Shown here one piece after another: positions 1 through 21,027 of a stretch of 64,000 nt of DNA. The position numbers and the translations under genes are program-made. Each line of letters opens with the position of its first letter. Within the stretch, counting starts at the first letter, position 1. A model generated the notes under the pieces. It did no database searches. It saw only the letters and a list, made by a program, of their open reading frames with translations, and was not told the DNA's origin. Origin of the DNA: Apostichopus parvimensis (taxonomy: Eukaryota; Echinodermata; Holothuroidea; Aspidochirotida; Stichopodidae); contig KN886447.1 in NCBI GenBank assembly GCA_000934455.1, positions 20,156 to 84,155 of the forward strand, in the 5' to 3' direction.

Positions 1-1102
1 TTTTCGATCGAAAAACATGGTTTATCAGTCGATAAACATGGTTTTTCGACTGATAATCTATGTTTTTCGATTTATTGAGCAATTGGCTTGCCATACACGT
101 TAGGTAGCGATGAGTCACACTTTATCCTTCAAAGAGCTTATATTGCAGTACTTTTTAGTGTCGTTTTTGGGGGTGAAGGAATTGATATGTTTGAGGCGAG
201 TCTTCCATGTCTTTAAGGTACATATATAATCACTGCAGCTCTAGAGTCAATTTTGCGAACGGTATAACTTAAAGAAGCAGGTGCTTTCTATTCTGTGGAA
301 CTACTGAATTCCAATTCCAATTAAGATTTAACAGTTATATTACACATATTTCTAATGATACGCATACATAATATTCACACCACGGAGACAAACTGAATTG
401 TAATCCTCGGCTGAACAGTGTGATATATTGAACGTATGGTTCCTTAACGTAGGTTAACGTACATACAATCTAAAGCGTATAATGGCATGATCAACCCTGA
501 CTATCCAGACCGCAAGCAATCTACATTTGGCGGTGTAGTATATGTGACGTCACCATATCTGATTATATAGCCCACACATACTTATTCATCACATGGGCGA
601 AATCAACGATTTCTGGGAAGCGGTTCTTAACGGTGGAAATTCAACAGTGGCTTTGTTCGTTCAGATTTTGTAACCTGGCTGGATATTTAGTGAATGGAAA
701 TACCTTTACAACGTTTTCTCATTCCAAAGTTGTGTAAAACAGTCGCAACACATGAGAAATTAGAAGACACATATTTCACAAAGCATGTTCCGGTGATTGC
801 GACATACTGTCTCGATTTTTATTTCAATACAAAAGTACACAAATCGGATAGCCTAACAAACCTAGGTTGAAAATTTGTACGTATTTTTAAGACTAACAGT
901 TACAGAGCGCACAACACGAGCTTACCACAATACGGTAGGCAAACATTTACTGAAAAGAAATTGCCATTTGTTCGCAACATAACAACACATTTTATAACTG
1001 AAGTTCCTATATAATATTAAGTGATCCTGAACAGTTTCTTTGTAGTGTGACATATTTATACTTTTTGGACCTGATACTGGACTAACTTTAGAAAAGTTGA
1101 AA
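1..1102. other. 5' flank of eRF1 gene; short dyad at window edge
   Basis: No coding exon was recognised here. It should contain the eRF1 promoter and 5' UTR, but I see no clear TATA box or transcription start. The first 75 bases carry interleaved inverted and direct repeats: TTTTTCGATCGAAAAA-type dyads, the phrase AAACATGGTTT twice, and ATCAGTCGA facing TCGACTGAT. This may be the edge of a larger palindromic repeat that continues outside the window. The 5' UTR may also contain an intron that cannot be placed without transcripts. Confidence 0.5.
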
Positions 1103-9655
<8,553 letters not shown>

Positions 9656-12600
9656 AAGAACTGAGAACTCTGAAGCACCACCACAACAACAACTAACGAC
9701 AGAGCAATCTTCCCTCCACGAGAGCCTGTCGGAAAAAAAAACACAACAAAGAACCGTTGCTTTGTATGCGTCTTCTTTTTGTTACTTTTAATCAACGATA
9801 TTTAGAGAGGAGGGAAATATTTCTACGTCATTTAGGTCTTTGGTTTCTTTCTCATTCTGGTTTGGTCTCCTCTTGTATGGAGATGATGGAATAGCACAGC
9901 AGGGCCATTGAGTTTGCATGCAGCTTTCTGCCCTTGCAGCACAAGTCGCATGATTTAAATGTATCGTCTCATTTATCACGATATTCAAAGGCCCTCAGAA
10001 AGTAGATGCAATGTGCGGGTGGTTTAACATATCTGTTTGGTCATTCACAATGATATGAACCTGCAGTGGCTCTATCATCCTTGAAGGACACATCACTGGA
10101 CTCCAACTTTGATATGGATTAGCATAAACTGCTGGAAATTTGCATATCCAAGTTCCAGGGTACTTAATCGTTCTTTGAGCATAGCAATATTTTGCGGGCT
10201 GTCAGCTATTTTTCCTTTTAAGGGTCATGGGTCAGGCCAGGTTGACATGCGTGTGGGTTGATGAATCATGTATGTCTGGCGATAACTGAACATGGTCACA
10301 TGATATGCCAACTTTAATATTCATATTTGAATATTCATAGCCAAAAATCGAAATTAGCATATTGATTTCGTATTTAGTTGTAGTAATCTCATAGATACTG
10401 GGTTAAAAAAAGATTTCCAAGTCGAGTTGGATTGTCACTGTCTGTCATAACACACTAAAAGGAACTACTCGTACTTTCTCAGGCAAATGGGAAATATACA
10501 GAAAGATTGTATTGTTTTAAGCACAAGTATAAACTATCTGTGCTCTTAAGTTTAAAAGGCTGCATTTCCATAATATTGCTGACAAAAGCCAATAGCTTTT
10601 AGTCAAGCACCACAGGTTTTATTTTCTTGTTTTGCTTGCAAGTAGGGGGAAAAAATTGAAGGGTACATTACACTGTAGGTTTATGATATGATGAAATCAT
10701 AACATCAGAAAATTTGACAAATTTATGACCTTATGGTAACTGTAATGAAGAGAAAAGGTATCCTTGTAAAGCTATTCAAGATTTTGGTAAACTATTTACT
10801 GTTTTTCCTTATCTTCTCAAAATGCAGAAATGTCCTATTTAGGCTATTTTCACTTAATATGACATCTTAGTGAAATAACAGTTGTGTTTACTATGTTTTG
10901 AACATGCAGTGAACTAGTCAGTGGGGGGCATGTCCCTTATTGGATGCTGTTAATAGAAGAACAAACTGTGGTCAAATGCCTGTTGAAAATCTTAAAGAAG
11001 ATGCTCATTTTCCATTTAATTAAGAAATGATGTAGTTACGGTTAACTCGCCTCTACATTTGACACAAGGCATCTTTAACCCATGGTGTGTGCATGCACCC
11101 ACTGGGGATGCTAGGTAAGAGTCCAGGGGGTGCAAAACTAACTCCTAGAGGGGTAACTCTTTCACAGCTGGTAAAAAATGGGGTGCAAAACGTTTATCTA
11201 TTGCTCAGTGGTGGTGAGTAGTGGGAAAGATGTAGCAACAATGATCTAAACTATTACACAGCATACTTAAAACAGTTGAACTTCGGGACAAATGATTTAT
11301 GATTTGAAAAGCACCTGAGAACTGTAGAAGGTATGAAGATTTTAACATACGAGAAAATCCTCACAGTTATTTCCAAAATTTTGATTGCTTCGATTTATGC
11401 TCTATGAAGGAACATTGCACGTACCGTATTGATTGTATGGTTTGTACAAAACTTTTCCAAGTATAAATGTGGTTTCATATACAGAGAGATTTTAAATATT
11501 TATGCTTGATATTATTAACAAATGTCCCATATATCCATTGTTGTAATCAACTATTGTGTCAAATTCCGATATTTATCTCATTTTAACAGACTTTAAAGCT
11601 GTCTACTAAAATATCCCTCCAAAAACTGTTCACCCCAAAAGTTTTTTTGATTTCACATTTTCATAGTCAAGATGTGAAAGCAAACATTAGACTTGTGGCT
11701 GAAGGAGCATGAAGAATGGGGGAATAATTGGAGGCAGTGGATGGTTTGGAAGGAAATTAAAAAATACACCTTCCTTTAAACTTCATATCTCCTATAGTAT
11801 GATTAACAAAGAATGTAAAAGATCTACCAATTTGAAATCTTCAGTTTGTGCAATGATTTTATCTGAAATGCCAGAACCATTTTCAAAGACCATCTGTTCA
11901 AGTTATACAATAGAAATGTTGGACATTCGGAACATTTTGGAGATAATTTCTTAGAAAGAAGTGATATGCATTTGAAACACAGGATTGTTCTGATGCGTGT
12001 GTTATTCCTCCATTTAACATAATTATGTTGAGATTATTTAGAATCGCATTAATTAGCAGTATCTCGCATACAAGGAATAATCTTGAAAGTTTTGAAACAC
12101 AAAATCGAAATGGCAAGCATCATTTTAGCTTTAGATATGCAATCGTCTCAATATTGCTATAAGACTTCTCATGAATTCTCAAAAGGACTAAGGGAAGGAA
12201 TCCTTTAAACAATTGTTTTTGATTGTTCTATCAGCAATGTCAGAGACAAGCAGTAAAAGTTTGAACCATGAAGTGTAGTAATTCACAAGTAAGATCAAGT
12301 CTCTGTGAACTCTTTTACGTATAGACTCACGAAGGGCGCTGCAGTTAAATTCATCTCTTGTTTTTCTTTTTCCAAGACTTCTCAACACGTTTCTAGAGAG
12401 GTCTATCTGGGCTACAATGTCCTAATGGATGATGAAAAAAATCTTGGATACATACTTTTACCACTTTTTCTTTCTTTTTTTTCTTTTGTTTGTTTTGTGT
12501 ATCTACTCATCATTGGTGTTGTTATGGATCTTTTAGTATAACATTTACCCTCCTTGATGTGCAAGTCCTTGTTCAGAGTGACTTATTTTTCACATTGAAA

Positions 12601-14870
12601 TGATCACACACTCGAGGCAATCACGTCATTCGGCCTGATTTTGAATTTTTAGGATAATAAAGAAGTTGTGATCACTTGAATTGTCAAAGCCATACTACAT
12701 GGTTGTGTTTCTAGTGCTGCCACCAAAGTGTTCTTGAGTTAAGGGGAAAAAAACATGTATGGAATTAACAAATGTTCAAGATAACTTGGTTAGGATGTAC
12801 ATCCTTAATATGTATATATTTAAACATAATTACTTAAAAAGCTTACAAGACACTTCCAGTGTTTAACATTCAGCCTTTCTTGGTGATAGTAACATCAAGG
12901 AGCTATCCAGCCTCCTAATAACATACAGTAGCATATGGCATTATAAAACAGCGAGATACGTTGATATTACATGCAATAAATCTTTTGAGGACAGACTCAT
13001 ACCAATGCTAATGATACATCCTGAGGTAAGCCTATACTGGGATCCTGATGCTTAGCCTAACATGTTGTTCATGCATGCTAAGAAAAGCCTATACCGGTAG
13101 CCTGGTAATTAGCCTGGTAAGTTGCCATTCATCAACTTATATATGATTAGTGTTTACTTATGACTAGCCTAACACACTGATTGCATATGCTGAGGTGTAG
13201 TTAGGTTAGGTTGGAAATTATCCTGTCACACTGATGATTGTGCTGTGCTTCATGCTAATGAAAAGTAAAAACCCTCAGAAGGCTGTTATGTGAGCTCAGT
13301 GAATCCAATAATAGTCTTGAGCTTCTTTATGAAGTTTGACTTTTCAATAACCTTCTCTACACTAATGGTGTAAACATATAAAGCAATGTCATATAAATAA
13401 CAGAACATCTCCCTCAGTATATGGGATGAATGGCATGGTGCCTGCATGGCTCGGTTAAAAGAAACCTTGTAACTTCTTTTTTTTTCCTCATGTGTAAAGT
13501 TTTTGATGAAGGATACAATCTATGAAACCAGTGATACAATTGATGAACATACAAAAGATGTTATGTCTTCATATGGGTTGTATTTATCATGTAGGGTGTT
13601 TAGCATGTATGGGGATGATGGGTGTAGCAGATAAGAGGTGCTTGCCTGATTATTTGATGTAATGAGAATGTGTGACGGAGGTTATATTCAAATTGCTGTA
13701 CTTACTCTGTAAGATGATAACACTTATTTATATGATACCTTACTTTCACTGCAATCATACTGTGATACTTCAAGGGAATTTGCATATAGCTTCTAATTAG
13801 TGTAATAGGATTATTTCAAGAGAAGAAGAAGAAGAAGAAGAACATTTTCTGATCTTTTAATTTCCCGTATAATGCCATGTGTCCAATCTTAATTGTCACA
13901 GGAGTAAGTATTACATTAGATAGTTTGTGCTATATAAGAGTTGAAGGTGATACTTTTGACAGAATGTCATCACATTTCACCCTTATATTCTTTAAAACAG
14001 AAAACCTTTCTATTCTCAGAATCTTTCTCTTTTTTTCTGTAAGTTCAAGGTGCTGCTTGAGTTAATACACAAATGACAGAAAGGTGCAAATGGATTTATA
14101 AAAACTATCGCTTTACAGGTTACGAAGTTCTTTGTCATTTGGTTGAAAAATATATCTTTGACGTGTACGGTCAACAGAATTCATAACATTCTTTGACAAG
14201 ATTCACTCTTTCTGAATCTTTGTTAGAAAAAGGTTCTTTTTTTTATTTCTTGTCAGTTACTTCCTATATTAGGGTTATGATTTGTAATAGTTTCATTTTT
14301 AGGCATTACGTAAAATATTTTAAAGAATTTTTTTTATGAAGAATGAACAAAGGCAAAGGGTTGTTGAAATGCAACAATGACTTCAACTAGTTTAATGGCT
14401 CTGATTAGTATCATGGGGCAAAGTCATCAAATATGAAGTTTACTTCCTTAGTTAAAGAATGACCATAAATATTACAAAAAAACAGAAAAAAAGAAAGAAA
14501 AAAGGATGGTAGGATCTTGTATGGCCATATTTGTCTTTGTCATGTCCCACATAATAACATTCATTTGTGCCTTCCAAGTTACATGAAGGATTATTTCTTA
14601 TGGGATTAATGGTATGTTTCGGTTAGATGTGATGATGATGATGATTATTATTATCATCATCTGATTCGGTGGTTCTGTTACGTGAATGATCATATGTTAA
14701 ATAATAAGCCATGTTTTATCTCAATCCGTGCATCTCTATCACTTATTCTTTCTTGTCGTCTCCATTTTCGCTCGCCACAAATTGTCCGTGCGAGTTTGCT
14801 CTACTGGACAGTATCAAAACAAAATTTTCTCTTTACTCCCCCATCCCTACCATTAGGGGGTAAACTTTCC

Positions 14871-15520
14871 AACCCTCAGTACTCTCTAGGATTGCTCTCT
14901 CAAACCAGCCCCTCTTCTCGCAAGTATTGCACCCACTCAAACCTCCTGGACTACTCCCAAGGGAAACACGCTCAAACCCAATTCCACCAGGATTACTCTC
15001 AATGCCTCCTGAGATTACACTTCATTCTATCCCAGAGATTGCTCTAAATCCTCCTGCACCACCCCAGGGATTGCTCTAAATCCTCCTGCACCACCCCAAG
15101 ATTAGTCTAAATCCTGCACTACCCTAGGGATTGCTCCAAATCCCCCTGCACCACCCAAGGGATTGCTCTAAATCCTCCTGCACCACCCAAGAGATTGCTC
15201 TAAATCCTCCTGCACCACCCCAGGGTTTGCTCTAAAGCCTCCTGCACCACCCTAGGGATAACCCTAAATCCATCTGCACCACCCTAGGGATCACTCTAAA
15301 TCCTGCACCACCCTAGGGATTTCTCTAATTCCCCTGCACCACCCCAGGGATTGCTCTAAATCCCCCTGCACCACTCAAGGGATTGCTCTAAATCCCCCTG
15401 CACCACCCAAAGGATTGCTCTAATTCCCCTGCACCACCCCAGGGATTGCTGTCTCAAACCTCACCCACTTCCCTCAGAGATTCACTCTCAAATCCAGCCC
15501 CTGCCCACTTCTCCCATGGA
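14871..15520. repeat. About 32-bp C-rich minisatellite
   Basis: Units of about 32 bp with the core GGGATTGCTCTAAATCC followed by TCCTGCACCACCC are clear from 15031 to 15451 (about 13 copies); degenerate flanking copies extend to 14871 and 15520. Unit length varies by a few bases, so no long frame is kept. Confidence 0.85.
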
Positions 15521-18500
15521 TTACGATCCAAATGAATTTCAGCAGCAAATGAAGTGTGCCGTGTTTACAAAATCTGTCAAAATGTTACTCAGAGAGGATA
15601 AAAAGACAAATAACGACAAAAGACGAGAGGTGATTATGTTTGTAATAACATGTTACTGGCATCCCTTGCATAACTTCTCAGATACATAACCTTTAATTGA
15701 ACCAGAGTTCACAAATCCGCACGATGATGAAAATAGATTTGCATTGTTTATGCAATCTATTCCCTTCCCTTCCCTATTCTTTCTTTACAAAGTACTTTGC
15801 TTAAAATATCTTTAAAAAAAAAATGTTTACATGTCAAATTTGACAACTTACTGCATCTATTTGAAACAACAAAAACACAAACTGTTACAGGCAAATAGCC
15901 AAATAATGCCCAGTTTTTAATTACTTCTATAAGTATAAGTATAAGCAGAATTTCTTCTTTCTGTTGTAAGACGGAACAAAAGCAAAAAAATAGAATAAAA
16001 CAACAATGACAGTGGATGAAAAGGCAAACAGTCAAATGGACACTATTATTAAAGTGACATCAAAATATCTGTTGGAAGCAGGATGGATGAGCTTCACCAG
16101 GGCATTTGAGAGCCAGTTTGGGGCCACGGAGACAGTCATGTGATCAGGCCCCTTTGAAGTCTCCATCAATTCATGGGCATGTGAGTATACATTCTTTAGT
16201 TCAGCCATATCTACCAAGGCCTCCCATATATGGACCCTGGAAGAGTGGGTGTAGCCCCACCAAATCTCCCCCCCCCCCTGTTTTTGATGGCCCTGTCTAC
16301 AATGTGCTTAATAGTTTAATAATTTATGAACACTCTCCTCTGTAAACATGTCATCTGTGAACATACCCTGTAACGAATCAAATCTTCTGATTAAACTTTC
16401 AATTAAAGGTTAACTCCCTCTTTAGGCTACGTTCGCAGGTCCAGCAAACATACTGAATTGCAACAAAAGCTTTTACAAATCTTTGGATATGATTAAATAG
16501 AAAACCAAAGGAAAGGAATCAACCAGTTGGGTATAACTTTACCTCAACTTCTGGTACAATGTGACCAAACTGTGCAATCCTCTACATCAGTGCTTGTTAC
16601 CATACCATGGGTATGTGAAGGTCTTCCCAAAATAGAAAATAACTATAAGAGAGAGAGAGGTGGGTGGGGAGAGGGGGATGAAGCTGATGCGATGGGTAGG
16701 GGTCATTTGTGTTTTATACACATTTTCAAATTTGAGGTTATCATTTAATGTCCAATCTCTTCTTGAAATAATTCATAGGTTACCCATAAATGTCCAATAT
16801 CTCTTGTAATAATTCATAGACTATTTTTGGAAAATGATCGTTAAGGACCAGAAACCTCATTCACTGATGAAAAATTCTCTTCAACAGGTCACATGACAAA
16901 CTTATACACAGCTAACACCACCCGAAATTTTAATGTTTGTTTATCGTCAATGAAGGGTACCATCTTTTTTCACTAGTCCATAAATCAAGTGAAGTCCTGG
17001 TTAATCTGTGAGCAATCCCAAGTTCTTGTCCTGAGAACTCAATAACTTTTTAATAGTAAACTTAACTGGTACAAAAATTAATATTTATCTATCAGAAAAG
17101 AAAAAGAAAAAAAGATACAAAATATGATCTGAAAAAAAAAAAGATAAAAATATGCGAGCATGCAAAATACATCACACAATAAACACTTTAAACATGTGTA
17201 TTAAAGAAAAAGAAGAAGATGAAGAAGAAGAAGAAGGGGTGAAAAAATTAAAAGTTTTCACTTGATCAGTTATCAAGTTTGTAAGTAATGTTACTAAGGC
17301 ACACCAGGATGCAAGTTGCTCAGCAGTTTTCAATTTTTTTTTTTAATTTTCCAGTAAAAGACCCAGCAGTTGACCAAGAGTAACCTTTCAAAGCCTCAAA
17401 AATGGGAAAACATGGAAAAGAGAAACAAATTAAGTTCATAAAACAAAGTTTGCCAGCAGGAGTTTTGGAGAGGCAAAAAGCAATCTTGGGAGAACACAGA
17501 GGGCTTCAAGGTTTAGTATTAATTTTATAAACAATAAAGTTTCATTTACAATGGGAAGAAGCAGAATAAACAACAGTAAGTTTGGTCACTTTCACATTAT
17601 GTTCGACTATTTCACAGACGAGATTCCCTACGAAAATAAACATTACGTTGGGTTCACTTCACCATTTCATGAACAAAAAGCAAATGCTCATAACACTAAT
17701 TTTTTAGTAAACTTGCTACTTATATAACATCATTTCTGTGTATTCTATAAGAAAACATGTGTGTAAGATTGGATCCAAAATTACAACATACAGTTTACCT
17801 GAAAAATTGTCTGTTATGATATCAAAGAATTTTTTATTTATTTCTTCTTCTATGAATTACACTTCACCGAATTCCCTACATTTTTTAGTCTTAATTTTTT
17901 GTCTTCTATTTATTTGTCCTTCTTCAAGCATGGCAGTCTAAAATTGAGATACAGTCTTTCAATACAACCAAAAATAGTTAAAATGGAATACCTACTTATT
18001 TAATTGAACATCACTTCATTAATTTACATGCTTGCTTTGGTACAGGCCTGTGAAGGAATGGATGAGAAGGTATAAAGGGAGAAGAGTTAATATCAAAATT
18101 ACTTTCTGTGAATCACTATTAAGAATGTTGATAAAATTATTTTCTGCTTATTTAGATCCAAATTAGTAAATTCAAAAGTGCAACTTTCAGCATGGCAGCT
18201 GAAATGTGTAATTTATGTTGAGCGATCAGTTTTTGAGCCTTTCAGCATAACTTAGGGCAAAACTAGTACCATGTAAGGCTCTGGGGATAATTATGTCACT
18301 GCATGTTTTCCTTCGCTAGTAGCAAGGTCAGTTTTGCAACTGCCGTATTTTTACTATTACTTTAGTTCTTAACATGAAGAGAAAATGCTAACAGACAAGG
18401 GGATAGTAAATGGTTTCACCTCTTAACCCTATGTGACTATCACACAAATCACCTGCCTGGCCCCAAAAACAAGCCCCATCCCTTCTCCCAAAAACAAATT

Positions 18501-20084
18501 CCCTCCCTACCCCCAGAACAAAGTTTTTGACCCGATATCCTTTTGTCCCTTAGATATTTATGGGAGCTCTGTCCTGTAAGTTGAAAAGTCATCAGTATTG
18601 GCCCCAAATTATATCAAATAATTTGCTAGAAATGTTCAAAAGTACTCCCATGTTGGTTCTCCGTCTCCTCATTACTTCCAGACATTGAGAAGTGTTTAAA
18701 TCAGACAATTAACTGTTCCAGCCAGGAAGAAGATGTTTGAAGGTAGTTGTGGTAAAATGATTGTCAAAAGTGGAACATGAGTGACCATTATCAGACTTTC
18801 TAGCATATTTTGAGGTGACCTACTGAATGACCTTTAAGAGAACTGTTGGCATTTGTTCATTCTTTAGCACACTTTTAAGGTGTCCCACTAACAGTTACCA
18901 TAGCCTATCATGGGTAATAAGGCTTAAAGGGATAATATAAGTCGTGTAACCATGACTGACAGAGATAATGGGGGGAGGTGAGGGGGGGGTGGTGTAGCAT
19001 GTAAGTGTCACATTGCCTGTCATAAAGATAATGTCATAAAGCCAACATTAGTATAACTATAAGTCACCATGAAGGTGAGATAACCAAATTCAGTCGAACA
19101 AGAAAGGTCTACTCTGCTTGAACTTTGCTAAGCTAAGAATTGAAAAACATGAAATGTTTACTCAGCCTCTCTGTATTAAGTTGCTTTCTGTTAAGAAAAA
19201 CAACAAACAATGAACAACTGAGTGCTGTTCAAGGCTGTTTTGGTAACCTGGTAGCTAACTAAATTTCCTTTTTACATAATTAACTTTCAGTTTTAATCTT
19301 TCTTTCTCTTACTTGTTTTTTTAATGCTGTTCAAAGCGCATAAGAACAGAAAGTCCAGGATGTCTGCATACAGCCTTGCAAATTAATTTGACAAGGTTTT
19401 TGATGGTGCAAAATATAGTGCAATGCTGTTTAATAATTTAAAAAAGTTTTGAGCGGCCACTGTGGACTTATAAACAGAGAACGAGACAGACTTAAAATGG
19501 AGAAACGAATGGAAGAGAGAAGGCAATCTTAAACTTACACATCTGAATGTCAGACGCTGATCAACTTGGAAAATATCATAACCTTTGACCCCACATTTAA
19601 TTCAAAATGACCCTACGTTAACCTCCGACCTCAAATTTCTGAACGAAAAATTGTGAACATAACTACCGGTTGATTCAACCTGCTCACCAACGTGGTGACG
19701 ATATGAAATAAAAAATATTAAATTTTTTTTTTAGAGAGATCTGACGACTGGCGTAAGTCAGACCACTTTTCGAGGATCGCAAGAAGAATTTCCAAAACAC
19801 CTGTTGTTGTCAGAAGTGGAAAAAAAGGGGGATAATTTTGAGACCTGCTGCGATGCAACAGAGTGAAAGGCAATCTATTGAAGTCGCACCGATAATAATA
19901 GCATAAAGGGAGTGTTCTGTTTAGCCGAACAAAAAATTAAAAATCAAACTATAATAATGGCCTGCTACTAACAATACCAGGACACAAACGAGCGAATTGG
20001 TTTCGTGTAAATTACTACTACGATACGGGAAGTTTCTTTTATCACTTCCATCCGTCCGCACTCGTTCCTGCAAAAGATGTATTT

Positions 20085-20090
20085 TTTATT
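20085..20090 (-). terminator. Candidate polyadenylation signal of the J-TPR-RRM-CCCH gene
   Basis: TTTATT on the + strand reads AATAAA on the gene's strand, 124 bases after the stop codon at 20214-20216. It is the first canonical hexamer downstream of the stop. No transcript evidence is available here. Confidence 0.35.
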
Positions 20091-20213
20091 CTTTCTTTCT
20101 TCGTTGCAAATTAAGATGCAAAGAAATAAAGACTTTCAAGCTGAGAAAAGAAATGATAAGGGGTGACCTCTGAACAATAGAATGACCTCTTGTTGCATAA
20201 ATCTTATTGTTTT

Positions 20214-20361
20214 TTACTCGGGAGCAGCTCCTCTTTGCCATGATTGATAATCTGCCCCCTTGGAAGCTGGAAGGTGTTGGTAGCGGCATCGGTCAGCGTA
20301 CCAACAGCCGGTAGTCCGCCAGAAGTAGCACTCGTTTCCGTTGACCGGACCTCGGCTCGCC
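20214..20361 (-). CDS. Last exon: C-terminal CCCH zinc finger
   Basis: Entered with the split GG|G codon, it reads [19 protein letters not shown] then [20 protein letters not shown] and stops at TAA 20214-20216. The spacing C-x7-C-x5-C-x3-H is the classic CCCH RNA-binding finger. Another frame of the same DNA is open for longer but has no motif and does not fit the splice phase. Confidence 0.9.
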
Positions 20362-20995
20362 CTATGACAAAGCAAAAAAATAGAAGTGACGTTGTCGTCA
20401 GATTCTCAGGTCCGCAATCTTTCGCCAATCTCAGAATCTCACATTTCAGAATACTTATCGTCTCTGAAAACGTCTTTGAATCCAAGTGCGGCGAGTTCCT
20501 TGAAAAGTTTTGCTGAATAGCTTTACTTCATAGCTCCAGTCTATATTGCAAAATATTGAGTTTAACTCTTATAAAACTTAAAATGTTGCAATTGTAATGG
20601 AAAGAAATACTCCTGAGCTTCTTCACCACAAATCTGTACTCAATATTCTGGATGGAACAATGAAGACCATGAAGATATATTTGTATAGTATCAATTTACA
20701 TTGAAGAATATCTCAAAAGTACTTTATGCAGGAAAGGGGGGGAGGGGAGGGGTGGGGCAAACCCTTCAAGAAGCAAAGATACGAAATATATAAAAAGTAA
20801 AGGAATAGAGAAATTAAACTCGTTAAACACATAAATTACTGACACTGAAAATGAAAGAATGAATTATAACAAAACAACTGGAAAAAAATAAAGTAAAATA
20901 TTTACCCATTTGAATTAAAATTATGCATATTGCTGTGATGTTGTGCTGTTGAAGGTTGTTGTTTGTACTGCTGCTGAGATGCTTGCTGTTGTACA

Positions 20996-21027
<32 letters not shown>

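Larger units (their letters stand above)
9656..20213. other. Intergenic region plus unresolved 3' ends
   Basis: No convincing coding exon was found on either strand. The start must hold the eRF1 3' UTR; the first clear AATAAA on the + strand is at 12656-12661, about 3 kb after the stop, so the polyadenylation site is uncertain. Other content: small GAA arrays near 13818 and 17211, a GATG/ATT/ATC microsatellite near 14628, the C-rich minisatellite at 14.9-15.5 kb, and otherwise AT-rich unique-looking DNA. The short open frames here lack recognisable domains or splice partners. Confidence 0.6.

Noticed and set aside
14682-15047. 121-residue plus-strand frame
   Set aside because: It runs into the C-rich minisatellite, has no recognisable domain and no partner exons.
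20204-20485. Alternative frame of the last exon (93 residues)
   Set aside because: It is longer than the chosen frame but ignores the good CATAG acceptor and has no motif; the spliced frame gives a CCCH finger.
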